Shown in pieces: positions 8,381 through 17,437 of a stretch of 64,000 bases of DNA. The notes below the pieces were generated by a model. It was not told where the DNA came from, did not search any database, and worked only from the letters and a program-made list of their open reading frames with translations. Within the stretch, counting starts at the first letter, position 1, and each line of letters opens with the position of its first letter. The position numbers were made by a program, and so were the translations under genes. The stretch covers positions 124,001 to 188,000 of the forward strand of contig JAEERP010000002.1 in the NCBI GenBank assembly GCA_016285885.1, in the 5' to 3' direction. The DNA comes from Paludibacteraceae bacterium (lineage in GTDB: Bacteria; Bacteroidota; Bacteroidia; Bacteroidales; Paludibacteraceae).

Positions 8381-9277
8381 CTATGAATTTTTTATGGAGT
8401 CGAATATGCTCATGATCTGCAACAACTCGTCATCGTTGCTGAATTGTATCGTGATTTTTCCCTTCCCTTTTTTGTCGCATGTCATGCTGATTGGCGTGTT
8501 GAACAAACCGTTCAGCCTATCCTTCAGTGCGGCGTAATCTTCAGGGAGTTCATCCTTCTTCGTCTCTTTTTTGACGGAGTCTGTCGCTTTGCCTTCCTTG
8601 ATGTTCTTGGCCAGCTCCTCCACCTTGCGGACGGATAGGCCCTCCGCTATGATTCGGTTGTAGACTTCAAGTTGGGCGACAGGGTTCTCGATGGCCATCA
8701 GGGCGCGGGCATGGCCCATGTCTAATTTCTTGTCCTTCACTGCCATCTGTATCTCTGCGGGGAGTCTGAGCAAGCGGAGGTAGTTGGCCACCGTCGCACG
8801 TTTCTTGCCTACACGTTCGCTGAGTTGGTCTTGTGTGTAGTCGCACTTGTCCATGAGGTTCTGATAGGCGAGTGCCTCCTCTATGGCGTTCAGGTCTTCA
8901 CGCTGGATGTTCTCTACAAGGGCCATCTCCATCAATTGGGAATCGTTCACGTCCCTGATGTAGGCTGGTATGCTCTCTATTCCTGCGATTTGGGAGGCCC
9001 TGAAACGACGCTCTCCCGCAATGATTTGGTACTTGCCGTCCTCTATCTTGCGTAATGTGATGGGTTGTACCACCCCTATCTGTTTGATGGAGTCCGCTAG
9101 TTCTTGGAGCGCTTCCTCGTCGAAGTCCCGACGTGGTTGGTCAGGGTTGGCCTCTATCTCAGACAATTTCACTTCGTTGATGGATGATGCGCCTGAAACG
9201 CGCTCATGCTCGTCATCTGTCGGGATCATAGAGCTAATCCCTCTGTTCAAGTTCAAACCTCCGAATTTCTTAGCCAT
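8381..9277 (-). CDS. parB: Chromosome partitioning protein ParB
   Basis: 298 residues. The N-terminal ParB/Srx domain has the GERRFRA box (IIAGERRFRASQIAG) that binds CTP in ParB proteins, and ALVENIQREDLNAIEEA follows, leading into the KorB-like helix-turn-helix (about 130-190). The C-terminus is a dimerisation region. ParB spreads from parS sites near the origin and works with ParA. It starts 5 bases after the parA stop. I searched by eye for the parS consensus (TGTTNCACGTGAAACA) in the window and found no match. Confidence 0.96.
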   Translation of the reverse strand: MAKKFGGLNLNRGISSMIPTDDEHERVSGASSINEVKLSEIEANPDQPRRDFDEEALQELADSIKQIGVVQPITLRKIEDGKYQIIAGERRFRASQIAGIESIPAYIRDVNDSQLMEMALVENIQREDLNAIEEALAYQNLMDKCDYTQDQLSERVGKKRATVANYLRLLRLPAEIQMAVKDKKLDMGHARALMAIENPVAQLEVYNRIIAEGLSVRKVEELAKNIKEGKATDSVKKETKKDELPEDYAALKDRLNGLFNTPISMTCDKKGKGKITIQFSNDDELLQIMSIFDSIKNS

Positions 9278-9282
9278 GTCTC

Positions 9283-10068
9283 TTATGCTTCTACGTTAAC
9301 ATCTTTTGAACATCTTACTAACAATTCGTTAGCCAGACTCATATAGTTGATGGCGCCCCTGGAGTCCGCATCGTAGGTGATGACGGGTTTTCCGTAGCTA
9401 GGAGCTTCACCCAAGCGTACATTTCGTTGTATGATGGTTTCGAACACCATGTCCTTGAAGTTCTTCCGAACATCGTCCACCACCATTCTGTTGAGTGCGG
9501 TGCGGGCGTCGTACATGGTCAAAAGGAATCCTTCGATTTCGAGACCTGGATTCAATTTGCTCTTTACCAATTTGATGGTGGCGAGCAACTTGGCGATTCC
9601 CTCTAAGGCGAAGTACTCGCATTGCACAGGGATGATGATGGAGTCTGCCGCTGTCAGGGAGTTGATGGTGATCAGTCCTAGGGATGGACAACAATCGATG
9701 AAGATGAAGTCGTAGTCGTTCCGCAACTTCTCCAACATCGCTTTCATGTATTTCTCTCGGTCTTCCAAGTTGATCATTTCAACCTCCGCACCGACTAAAT
9801 CCACATGGGAAGGAATGATCTTCAGATTGTCAAGCTCAGTGTCGTAGATCGCTTCGTGCGGGTCAATCTCACCGGATATGCACTCGTACACGGTCTTTTT
9901 CAGTTTGCGGACATCCAATCCGAGTCCAGATGAGGCATTGGCCTGCGGATCTGCGTCCACAATCAACACCTTCTTCTCCAGCACTGCCAAAGAAGCCGCC
10001 AAGTTGACGGCTGTCGTGGTTTTCCCCACGCCGCCCTTCTGATTTGCGATTGCTATGATCTTTCCCAT
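9283..10068 (-). CDS. parA: Chromosome partitioning ATPase ParA/Soj
   Basis: 261 residues, a normal length for chromosomal ParA. The deviant Walker A box KGGVGKTT is at residues 11-18 with the signature Lys, followed by the switch motif with [13 protein letters not shown] and the Walker B segment [11 protein letters not shown]. The protein binds DNA non-specifically as an ATP dimer and moves ParB-parS complexes. It is the first gene of parA-parB-DUF5683-mltD. A TATATTCG element on the minus strand shortly upstream is a possible -7 box with one mismatch. Confidence 0.96.
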   Translation of the reverse strand: MGKIIAIANQKGGVGKTTTAVNLAASLAVLEKKVLIVDADPQANASSGLGLDVRKLKKTVYECISGEIDPHEAIYDTELDNLKIIPSHVDLVGAEVEMINLEDREKYMKAMLEKLRNDYDFIFIDCCPSLGLITINSLTAADSIIIPVQCEYFALEGIAKLLATIKLVKSKLNPGLEIEGFLLTMYDARTALNRMVVDDVRKNFKDMVFETIIQRNVRLGEAPSYGKPVITYDADSRGAINYMSLANELLVRCSKDVNVEA

Positions 10069-10236
10069 ACGAACTCCAAGTTTTGTTCAACGCGAATATA
10101 ATTATTTTTTTTCATACCCTCTTGCGATTACTTGACTCGGTGGTTAAAAAGGATTAACACGTTTTTAACAACGTGGAGGAATGTCCTTTCCCGCGTTTTA
10201 TTAATCGTTTGAAAATAAATGCGTTGTATTTCTTCT

Positions 10237-13068
10237 CTATAGTTCTTTCTTCAGATAGAGCCCGGTGGCGCTCCGTTGGTTCCGGGCAATTTCCTCTGGC
10301 GTGCCTGTCGCCAAGATCTTTCCACCTCCTCGCCCGCCTTCGGGTCCCATGTCGATGACATAATCCGCTGATTTGATGATGTCCAGATTGTGCTCGATGA
10401 CGATGATGGAATTGCCTCTGTCCGCCAGTTTGTTCAATACATCCAGCAATATCCTTATGTCTTCGAAGTGAAGTCCTGTGGTGGGCTCGTCGAGGATATA
10501 TAGTGTGTTGCCGGTCTCCTTCCTCATCAGTTCGGTGGCGAGCTTGATGCGTTGGCTCTCTCCGCCTGAAAGGGTGGTGGAGGGTTGCCCTAAACGGATA
10601 TAGCCTAATCCGATCTCTTGTAATGTCTTGACCTTATGGTAGATGGATGGTATGTTCTCGAAGAATTCGACGGCCATGTTGATGGTCATGTCCAGCACGT
10701 CGGCGATGGATTTTCCCTTGTAACGTACCTCCAAGGTCTCTCGGTTGTATCGTTTGCCTTGGCAGGTCTCGCATGGCACGAGCACGTCGGGCAGGAAGTT
10801 CATCTCGATGGTCCTGAATCCGTTTCCTCCGCAGGTCTCGCACCTTCCGCCTTTTACGTTGAAGGAGAACCGCCCCGGCTTATATCCCCTGATTTTGGAC
10901 TCTGGCAGGGTGACGAATAGTTCGCGGATCTCTCCGAACAGCCCGGTGTAGGTGGCGGGATTGGACCGTGGTGTGCGCCCGATAGGGGTTTGGTCCACGT
11001 TGATGACTTTGTCTATGTTCTCCAATCCTTCGATCCTGTCGTATGGTAACGGGTCTTGCAAGGAGTTGTAGAAGTGTTGGCTGAGGATGGGCTGGAGGGT
11101 GTCGTTGATGAGCGAGGACTTGCCGCTGCCCGACACGCCCGACACGCAGACGAGTTTGCCCAAAGGTATCTCCACGTCCACGTTCTTCAGGTTGTTTCCT
11201 CTCGCTCCGTAGAGGCGGATGCTCTTGCCTGTCCCCTCCCGTTTCTCTGGTCTCACCTCTATCTTACGTTTGCCGTTGAGGTATTCCGCCGTCATCGTAT
11301 TGGTTTTCAACATGTCAGCAGGGGTGCCTTCGTAGACGACGTTTCCGCCCTTGCGGCCTGCCAGAGGTCCCATGTCCACGATGTAGTCGGACTCGAGCAT
11401 CATGTCTTTGTCGTGCTCCACCACGATGATCGAGTTGCCTATGTCTCGTAATCGTTTGAGCGAGTTGATGAGACGGGTATTGTCCCGCTGGTGTAAACCG
11501 ATGCTGGGCTCGTCGAGGATGTAGAGCACGTTGACGAGCTGTGAACCGATCTGTGTCGCCAGCCTGATGCGTTGGCTCTCGCCACCGGAAAGCGTTGCGG
11601 TGGCACGGTTGAGGGAGAGGTAGTCCAGTCCGACGTCGACAAGGAATTGTAGCCTCGTCTGTATCTCCTTGAGTATCTCCGTGGCGATGGTGCGTTGTTT
11701 CTCTTCCAGCTTGTCGACCACATTGGTTGTCCATTCCTGTAGTTCGGCGATGTCCATGTTGGCGAGCTGGTCTATGCTTTTCCCTGCGATCTTGTAGTTC
11801 CTCGCCTCTTGGTTGATACGGCTACCGCCGCACTCCGGGCAGACGATCGTCTTGCTGAATTGTTCCGCCCATTTCTGCGAGGTGGCGGAGGTGTCGCCCT
11901 CTCGTTGCATTTCGATGTAGCGGATGACGCCCTCGAAGCTATAGGTACAATGTGATTCGCCCAATGAACTGTTTTTCACGCAGATGCGTTCGTCCGTTCC
12001 GTTGAGGATAGCGTTCAATGCCTCTTCGGGAATCTCCTCTATCGGGTCCTTCAGGGAGAATTCGTATTTCTCCGCAATGGCCTCCAACATCCAGAAGAAG
12101 AGAGATTTTTTATATTTTCCTAACGGGGATATTCCTCCGTTGTAGATGCTTTGACGTTTGTCTGGTATGATTTTATCCAGATCTATTTCGTTGACGTATC
12201 CCAGACCTTTGCACTTGTCGCAGGCCCCGTGGGGCGAATTGAAGGAGAAGTTGTGCGGGGCGGGTTCCGCATAGGATATGCCCGAGGTGGGGCACATGAG
12301 GTGGCGGCTGAAGTGACGACTGCTGCCATCGCTTTTCTTGACCACGATGAGCGTTCCGTTTCCCTGCTTCATGGCGATCCGCACCGAGTCTTTGATGCGC
12401 TTCTCGTTCTTGTCTGTGATGATGAGTTTGTCGATGACCACCTCGATGGTGTGGTTCTTGTAACGGTCCAGCTTCATGCCGTGGGTGATCTCCCTCATTT
12501 CGCCGTCCACCCGCACGTTCAGATAACCCTTCTTGCGGGTCTGCTCGAAGAGCTCTTTGTAGTGGCCTTTTCGGGAGTTGATGAGCGGGGCGAGGATCAG
12601 CACGGCCTCGTCCTTGTAATCCGTGTGGATGAGGCTGAGAATTTGATCCTCGGTGTATTTCACCATCTTCTCTCCCGTGACGTAGGAGTAGGCTTCTCCG
12701 GCTCTGGCGAAGAGTAGTCGCAGGAAGTCATAGATTTCCGTGGTCGTGCCTACCGTGGAGCGAGGATTCTTGTTGGTCGTTTTTTGCTCGATGGAGATGA
12801 CTGGGCTGAGTCCGGTGATCTTGTCCACGTCGGGGCGTTCGATATTGCCGAGGAAGTTCCTCGCATAGGAGGAGAAGGTCTCGATGTAGCGCCGTTGTCC
12901 CTCCGCATAGATGGTGTCGAACGCCAATGAGGACTTGCCGCTTCCGCTCAAGCCTGTGATCACGGTCAGTTTGTCGCGCGGTATGCTCACGTCGATATTC
13001 TTCAGGTTATGTACCCTCGCACCGTAAACGTCTATCCATCCCGTTCCTTGTTCTTTCTTGCTCTCCAC
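10237..13068 (-). CDS. uvrA: Excinuclease ABC subunit A
   Basis: 943 residues, full length. It has two ABC ATPase modules with Walker A boxes GLSGSGKSSL and GVSGSGKSSL and two LSGGESQRI signatures. The start is a GTG at 13068 preceded by AGGAG at good spacing. The central zinc site is complete (CETCGGNG and CETCQGKR). The first zinc site reads CPTS where E. coli has CPxC, so one of its four cysteines is missing, while CDKC is kept; I recall the same change in related Bacteroidota proteins but could not check. UvrA recognises bulky DNA lesions in nucleotide excision repair with UvrB. Confidence 0.97.
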   Translation of the reverse strand: MESKKEQGTGWIDVYGARVHNLKNIDVSIPRDKLTVITGLSGSGKSSLAFDTIYAEGQRRYIETFSSYARNFLGNIERPDVDKITGLSPVISIEQKTTNKNPRSTVGTTTEIYDFLRLLFARAGEAYSYVTGEKMVKYTEDQILSLIHTDYKDEAVLILAPLINSRKGHYKELFEQTRKKGYLNVRVDGEMREITHGMKLDRYKNHTIEVVIDKLIITDKNEKRIKDSVRIAMKQGNGTLIVVKKSDGSSRHFSRHLMCPTSGISYAEPAPHNFSFNSPHGACDKCKGLGYVNEIDLDKIIPDKRQSIYNGGISPLGKYKKSLFFWMLEAIAEKYEFSLKDPIEEIPEEALNAILNGTDERICVKNSSLGESHCTYSFEGVIRYIEMQREGDTSATSQKWAEQFSKTIVCPECGGSRINQEARNYKIAGKSIDQLANMDIAELQEWTTNVVDKLEEKQRTIATEILKEIQTRLQFLVDVGLDYLSLNRATATLSGGESQRIRLATQIGSQLVNVLYILDEPSIGLHQRDNTRLINSLKRLRDIGNSIIVVEHDKDMMLESDYIVDMGPLAGRKGGNVVYEGTPADMLKTNTMTAEYLNGKRKIEVRPEKREGTGKSIRLYGARGNNLKNVDVEIPLGKLVCVSGVSGSGKSSLINDTLQPILSQHFYNSLQDPLPYDRIEGLENIDKVINVDQTPIGRTPRSNPATYTGLFGEIRELFVTLPESKIRGYKPGRFSFNVKGGRCETCGGNGFRTIEMNFLPDVLVPCETCQGKRYNRETLEVRYKGKSIADVLDMTINMAVEFFENIPSIYHKVKTLQEIGLGYIRLGQPSTTLSGGESQRIKLATELMRKETGNTLYILDEPTTGLHFEDIRILLDVLNKLADRGNSIIVIEHNLDIIKSADYVIDMGPEGGRGGGKILATGTPEEIARNQRSATGLYLKKEL

Positions 13069-13115
13069 TTCGATTCTCCTTTTCAGATTCCTCCGCGAAT
13101 TTAGTCATTTTTGAT

Positions 13116-13149
13116 AAAAAAAAAGAGTGCGGAATGAATCTGCACTCTT
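13116..13149 (-). terminator. Rho-independent terminator after the beta-propeller lipoprotein gene
   Basis: Arms 13123-13130 and 13142-13149 form an 8-bp stem; on the minus strand it is followed by a T-run (A9 at 13116-13124 on the plus strand). It separates the lipoprotein gene from uvrA. Confidence 0.8.
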
Positions 13150-13170
13150 TGAAGATGTTTTAGGACTCTC

Positions 13171-14256
13171 TTAATTGAAGATGAAGCGGCAAGCGCCGAC
13201 TCCAGCTACCTGGTCTGTGCTTTTCTCATTTCCTTGCGCATCGTAGATGAGAAGGTTGCTGTTGGTCATCCATCCGTTGATGTTAGCGGTATAGATATCG
13301 CCATTCTTAGGATCTATGTTGAATCCGTAGAAGTTGTGGCCAGTGGCTACATTCTTCACATTTTTCGTCGCAATGTCGTAGCTGCTTACGTAGGAAACCT
13401 CGTCAGCGCTGTATGCGCCTACTACGGAGCGGTAGTAAATGGTCGTTTTGCTTGGGCTGACGCTCAAATGTCCCTCTCCTGCGATATTCTCCAATTGTGT
13501 GTAGTTGTCTACGGAATCTTTGCTGAAGTCCAATTGGGAAATACCACCCTGTGCGGTGTAGTTCTTGTCGTAACCTATGATGGATACCCATACTTTGTTG
13601 TCGCTGTCTTTGGTGAAGTGCTTTGCGCTGAGTGCGGCAGGCAATTTCACGGTCTTCTCGACGGTAAAGGAGGTTGGATTGATGAGTTTCACCTTGTTCC
13701 CCTCTCCCACAACAATTTTCCCGTTCCAATTGATGATGCCTTCTGGTTGGTTGTCCAACTTGAGGAAGGTGTCGATTTTCGCTGCGGCGAGGTCTATTTT
13801 GTAAACTCTACCCTCTGATTGGTTCCAGTCTGGCACGGAAGTCACGAAGAGGTATCCGTCTGCGACCGCTCCATATCTTGGGGTGATGATTCCTTTAATG
13901 GTGGAGATCCTCTTGAAATCACTTGCGTTTACTATTTCTATCTTGTCCTCGTTGTTGCAGATGAGGATCAGTTTGCCTCTGTCGATGAATCCTGACTCGA
14001 TGATGGATGCGAGGGATGTGTTGTTGGCAGCCTTGTAAACATGGTTGGTGATTCCTCCCTTTTTGTCGATGATGCTGACGCTTCCGCTCGCATCATTGAA
14101 ATTTCCTTGGTTCAGGATGATGCATGTGCGGTCGAGCTCAGAGACGTTGCCGTTCCCATTGTTTTCTTCGTCGTCCTTGCAGCTGCTGAAATTGCCTATG
14201 ATTAGAGCGCTGACAATAAATAAACCTAGTTGTTGGAATAATGTTTTCTTTTTCAT
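13171..14256 (-). CDS. Surface lipoprotein with DUF5074/YncE-like beta-propeller (BtuG-like)
   Basis: 361 residues. A lipoprotein signal ends at SSC with the lipidated Cys27, directly followed by KDDEE. K-(D/E)2 after the Cys is the Bacteroidota lipoprotein export signal, so surface exposure is predicted. The rest resembles seven-bladed propellers of the DUF5074 type, beginning with LNQGNF and then repeated strand patterns. In Bacteroides the DUF5074-type protein BtuG binds vitamin B12 and caps the TonB-dependent receptor BtuB. A TonB-dependent receptor lies 5.6 kb upstream on the same strand, but not adjacent, and I see no cobalamin riboswitch. Ligand therefore unknown; the B12 link is a hypothesis. 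Confidence 0.7.
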   Translation of the reverse strand: MKKKTLFQQLGLFIVSALIIGNFSSCKDDEENNGNGNVSELDRTCIILNQGNFNDASGSVSIIDKKGGITNHVYKAANNTSLASIIESGFIDRGKLILICNNEDKIEIVNASDFKRISTIKGIITPRYGAVADGYLFVTSVPDWNQSEGRVYKIDLAAAKIDTFLKLDNQPEGIINWNGKIVVGEGNKVKLINPTSFTVEKTVKLPAALSAKHFTKDSDNKVWVSIIGYDKNYTAQGGISQLDFSKDSVDNYTQLENIAGEGHLSVSPSKTTIYYRSVVGAYSADEVSYVSSYDIATKNVKNVATGHNFYGFNIDPKNGDIYTANINGWMTNSNLLIYDAQGNEKSTDQVAGVGACRFIFN

Positions 14257-14335
14257 GTTAAATAAAGTTTTATTTGCGCGAATTTAGCGATTGAGGTCGT
14301 GGAAAACAATGTTTTTGATAAATTTCGTCCCCTTC

Positions 14336-14386
14336 AAAAAAAGTCACACCCCTTACGGCATCGTTTTTCGCTCCGCAAGGGGTGTG
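14336..14386 (-). terminator. Rho-independent terminator after the 871-residue beta-helix protein gene
   Basis: Inverted repeat CACACCCCTT...AAGGGGTGTG (arms about 14345-14356 and 14375-14386) followed on the minus strand by seven T (14342-14336). It lies about 47 bases after the stop codon. Confidence 0.85.
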
Positions 14387-14432
14387 GATATGTTTGTGGG
14401 AATCTCTTCCCGTCTTTTTTCTGCTCGAGGGT

Positions 14433-17048
14433 TTACCAGCCGCCCCATTGGCTGCCACCGCCGCCCCATTGACCACCGCCGCCCCATTGGCCGCCGCCAC
14501 CAAATGCACTACCATTGCCGGTTTCTGTCTTGACGTCTAACCTTTGGAATTGGTTGAGGTTGAAGTTCTGCTCCGGATCGTAGAACCCGAATTTGTCGAA
14601 GTAGTTCAACTCTCCGTTGAAGTTGTTGCCCACATAGAAGTTGTAGCTCTTTATGTTGGCATTGTAGGCGCAGATGGCTCCATTTCCGTTGTTTGCGTTG
14701 TATGGGTCGAGAGGCATCTTCAACGCTGCGATGACATTGCCAGAGTTGTTAGCCACGACGATGTATTGTCCCGCTTTCAGGGTGAAGCTGCTGTTGTAGA
14801 TGTGGCCTTCCGATGCGACTGGAATAGACTCGTTGAACATTCCGTTTCCGCCGACTGCCAAGACGAAGCCACCTTTGTGGGTGATTCCTTCCGCATCCAG
14901 AGGAGAGTTCAGGGAGTGTCTCTGAGCTACTACGGTAATACCACCAGTGATGACCATGTCTCCGTTAGAGTCCAGACCGTCACCTTCCGCTTGTGCGAAG
15001 TGGATTCCGCCCTTGAGGTAAATATGTACGTTGTCAGATTTCTCTTGGCCGTTGGTGGCGTTCCAAGCGTCGTCCGAAGCGACCACGTAGGTGCGGCTAT
15101 CTCCGTCAAGGGTGATGGAGGCGCCGGAGAATGCCTCGTAAGAAGAAGGTACCGTCACACTTCCGCCGAGGATGTTCAATTCTTTCTTGCCGAATACGCC
15201 TTGGTCGTATGGTGCATCCACCTCGATGTTTCCGTTGTTGATGGTGAGGATTCCCTCTGCGAGGATACCCGTGTCGTATGCGTAGATGTCAATGCATCCG
15301 CTGTTGATGGTGATGTTGCCATCCGCTTTGATACCCTTCGGTGAACCATGAGCCTTGGTGCGGATTCCCTCGATGGATCCTCCGTCGTGGGTGTGGGTCT
15401 CGTTCTTTTGGCTACCAGCGTTGATGATGAGTTTCAGGTTGCTGTCATCACCGTTTTTCTCCCCGATAGTGATGTTCCCGTCGCACATGAGTCCTTTACC
15501 CAATGTGGCGGTCAGATTGGCAGAACCGCCTGTCATGGTGAAGTTCTTGCCCGCTTTGATGATTTTCGATGCGGCGTAGCTGTAGGTTGTCTTAGAGCTT
15601 CCTCCGAAGCCCCACATGCCACCACCTCCGCCACCTCCGGATTGGGTTTGTCCGGTGATGTAGTAGCCTCCTTCTATCTTGATGGTCAGATCACCGCCAC
15701 TGATAGTCATGTCGTCGTCCACTTTGATGCCTTTGCAGAGGTATGCGTCTGAACCTATATGGATGTCCACTTTACCGTCAGTAAGGGTGAGCTTGCCGTC
15801 GCATTTGATGCCTGTGCAGGAGACAGTGTCCCTGTTGGCTTTCTCGTCGTATTGCTTGCCTGTCAGGTCGATGGAGAGCTCTCCTCCGTTGAGGATCACA
15901 TTCGCATCCGAGTTGAGACCCTTGGCGGCTATGCCGGCTCCTTTGATCTCCACATTGGCGTCGTTGTTGATTTCTATGTCTCCGTCGCAAGCGATGGCTG
16001 CGTTGTAATTGAACTCGTTGTTTGTCCCAGTGAATGGTTCCTTCGCATTGAGTGCGGCGATCAGGTCACCACCCGTGACGGTTACTGACCGTTTCGCTTT
16101 AACGGCCTTGGACCCTTTCCCGTCCACGTTGACGTTGACGGAGCCTCCGTTGATTTCAATGATGCTATCACATTTCAATCCTTTGGTGTCATCCGATGCG
16201 ACGTCGAGGTCGATGGTTCCACCGTTGACGAGGATCAACTCGCTACAATCCACACCGTCGCTGGTAGTTCCTTTGATGGACAATCCTCCACCATACATCT
16301 CCAGTCCGTCTGCGTTGATGCCATCTCCCTTCGCACCGTTGATGGCAACCTCTCCGCTATATATCTCTATGCGTTTGGCGGAGTTGATGGCATGTTGTTT
16401 CTCTCCTTTGATAGTGAGCTTGCCGACTTTCTTTCCTTCTCCCTCTTCGATGTCGTTGATCTTAAGTTTCGATTTGGAGTAGAGCGCCGCTTTCAGGTTG
16501 TTATTCTCACTGTCGGTGAGGCTGGACTCTCCTTTGAGGTATACGGTGGCCGCATAGGATTCGTCATCCAATCCTTTGTTTAGGACGATCGGAGCGGTCT
16601 CGCACGAGAGCGAAAGATTGTCGAACACCAGCGTATACCCCTTGTCTGGTGTGAAGTTGAATGATCCGTTGTCGGAAGATCCTGAAAGATAGTAGACGAT
16701 GCCTTTCTGCCCTTCGGAGGAGATGATGGTCACATCTGAACCATCAGCATAGGCGTCGATGTTGTCAAATGGATTGTCGATGGTGACAGAGCTTCCTTTA
16801 TAGGTGACGAACACGGTGTCTCCTTTTGACATGTTGAAGGTTACACTGTCGATGTCGCTAAGGTCATAGTCCGTCGTCTTTCCGTTCAGGGATTCTAGTA
16901 GGATTTTCCCGTCTTTGAATCGAATAGTGTCGACACTTTCGGCGGGGAGAGATGCCTTGTCACTCCCGAAGTGGAAAATGATCGTTGTCTGTGCCCAAAC
17001 GAACAACCCTATGAACATGCATGCGATAAGTATAATGTTCCTTTTCAT
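14433..17048 (-). CDS. Secreted Cthe_2159-like carbohydrate-binding beta-helix protein
   Basis: 871 residues with a signal peptide (1-19). Residues 20-95 form a small module (containing ESVDTIRFKDGKIL and DIDSVTF) that is shared with the next gene upstream. The bulk is made of short repeats such as GGSVNVNVDGKG and GDGINADGLEMYGG, the pattern of right-handed beta-helix proteins of the Cthe_2159/DUF4353 family, whose founding member binds acidic polysaccharides such as polygalacturonate. The last 30 residues are a Gly/Trp/Gln tail (repeats of GGGGQW). I see no T9SS sorting domain. It has its own terminator, and the 389-base region upstream holds its leader. Confidence 0.75.
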   Translation of the reverse strand: MKRNIILIACMFIGLFVWAQTTIIFHFGSDKASLPAESVDTIRFKDGKILLESLNGKTTDYDLSDIDSVTFNMSKGDTVFVTYKGSSVTIDNPFDNIDAYADGSDVTIISSEGQKGIVYYLSGSSDNGSFNFTPDKGYTLVFDNLSLSCETAPIVLNKGLDDESYAATVYLKGESSLTDSENNNLKAALYSKSKLKINDIEEGEGKKVGKLTIKGEKQHAINSAKRIEIYSGEVAINGAKGDGINADGLEMYGGGLSIKGTTSDGVDCSELILVNGGTIDLDVASDDTKGLKCDSIIEINGGSVNVNVDGKGSKAVKAKRSVTVTGGDLIAALNAKEPFTGTNNEFNYNAAIACDGDIEINNDANVEIKGAGIAAKGLNSDANVILNGGELSIDLTGKQYDEKANRDTVSCTGIKCDGKLTLTDGKVDIHIGSDAYLCKGIKVDDDMTISGGDLTIKIEGGYYITGQTQSGGGGGGGMWGFGGSSKTTYSYAASKIIKAGKNFTMTGGSANLTATLGKGLMCDGNITIGEKNGDDSNLKLIINAGSQKNETHTHDGGSIEGIRTKAHGSPKGIKADGNITINSGCIDIYAYDTGILAEGILTINNGNIEVDAPYDQGVFGKKELNILGGSVTVPSSYEAFSGASITLDGDSRTYVVASDDAWNATNGQEKSDNVHIYLKGGIHFAQAEGDGLDSNGDMVITGGITVVAQRHSLNSPLDAEGITHKGGFVLAVGGNGMFNESIPVASEGHIYNSSFTLKAGQYIVVANNSGNVIAALKMPLDPYNANNGNGAICAYNANIKSYNFYVGNNFNGELNYFDKFGFYDPEQNFNLNQFQRLDVKTETGNGSAFGGGGQWGGGGQWGGGGSQWGGW

Positions 17049-17437
17049 ATGATTTGAGTTTATGTGTTTTTATATAGGTTCGTCTAGTCGTTTCATGGCC
17101 TAACTTAGTGTTCTTCTAAGGTGGAGCGGGGGAATCGTACCCCTTTCTTGCATCCTCATGATAGTTCGTGTCAGTTAGAAAACCGAGGGTTAATGTCACT
17201 AAGACTGGCTGATTACCGATTAATCCAATTTGGCTGTAATATTATTATATATTTCCCGATTGGGCAATTTCTTTTAGACGAAATGCCATTTTTTTTCAGT
17301 GACGAACGAAATAGGAGGCCGTTCTGGCTGTTTAGTGCCTCAAAAAAAGAGGCCACCCTGTCCGTAAGGAAGGATGACCTCTCACCTTAAAAATTAAAAA
17401 ATAAAATGAATTGGCAGGAATCGTTTACTCTTAGTCT
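17049..17437 (-). other. Leader/intergenic region with a tRNA T-arm-like hairpin
   Basis: No gene is apparent. On the minus strand, about 65 to 110 bases before the 871-residue protein start, the sequence AGGGGTACGATTCCCCC forms a strong hairpin followed by GCTCCACC, much like the T-arm and 3' end of a tRNA or tmRNA. No matching 5' acceptor strand or anticodon arm is present. CTTAGTG (17204-17198) and CACTAAG (17110-17104) could pair at long range around it. It may be a structured 5' leader or a fragment left by an integration event. The terminator of the upstream gene lies at 17342-17382. Confidence 0.35.
17342..17382 (-). terminator. Rho-independent terminator after the SUMF1-domain gene
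   Basis: On the minus strand AGAGGTCATCCTTCC pairs with GGACAGGGTGGCCTCT (with G-T pairs), followed by seven T (17348-17342). It lies about 55 bases past the stop codon at 17438. Confidence 0.75.

Noticed and set aside
17115-17160. Possible tRNA or tmRNA 3' end on the minus strand
   Set aside because: Only the T-arm-like hairpin and GCTCCACC are present; I could not find a 5' acceptor strand, D arm, anticodon arm or the conserved tmRNA 5' end upstream, so it is reported as a structured leader rather than an RNA gene.
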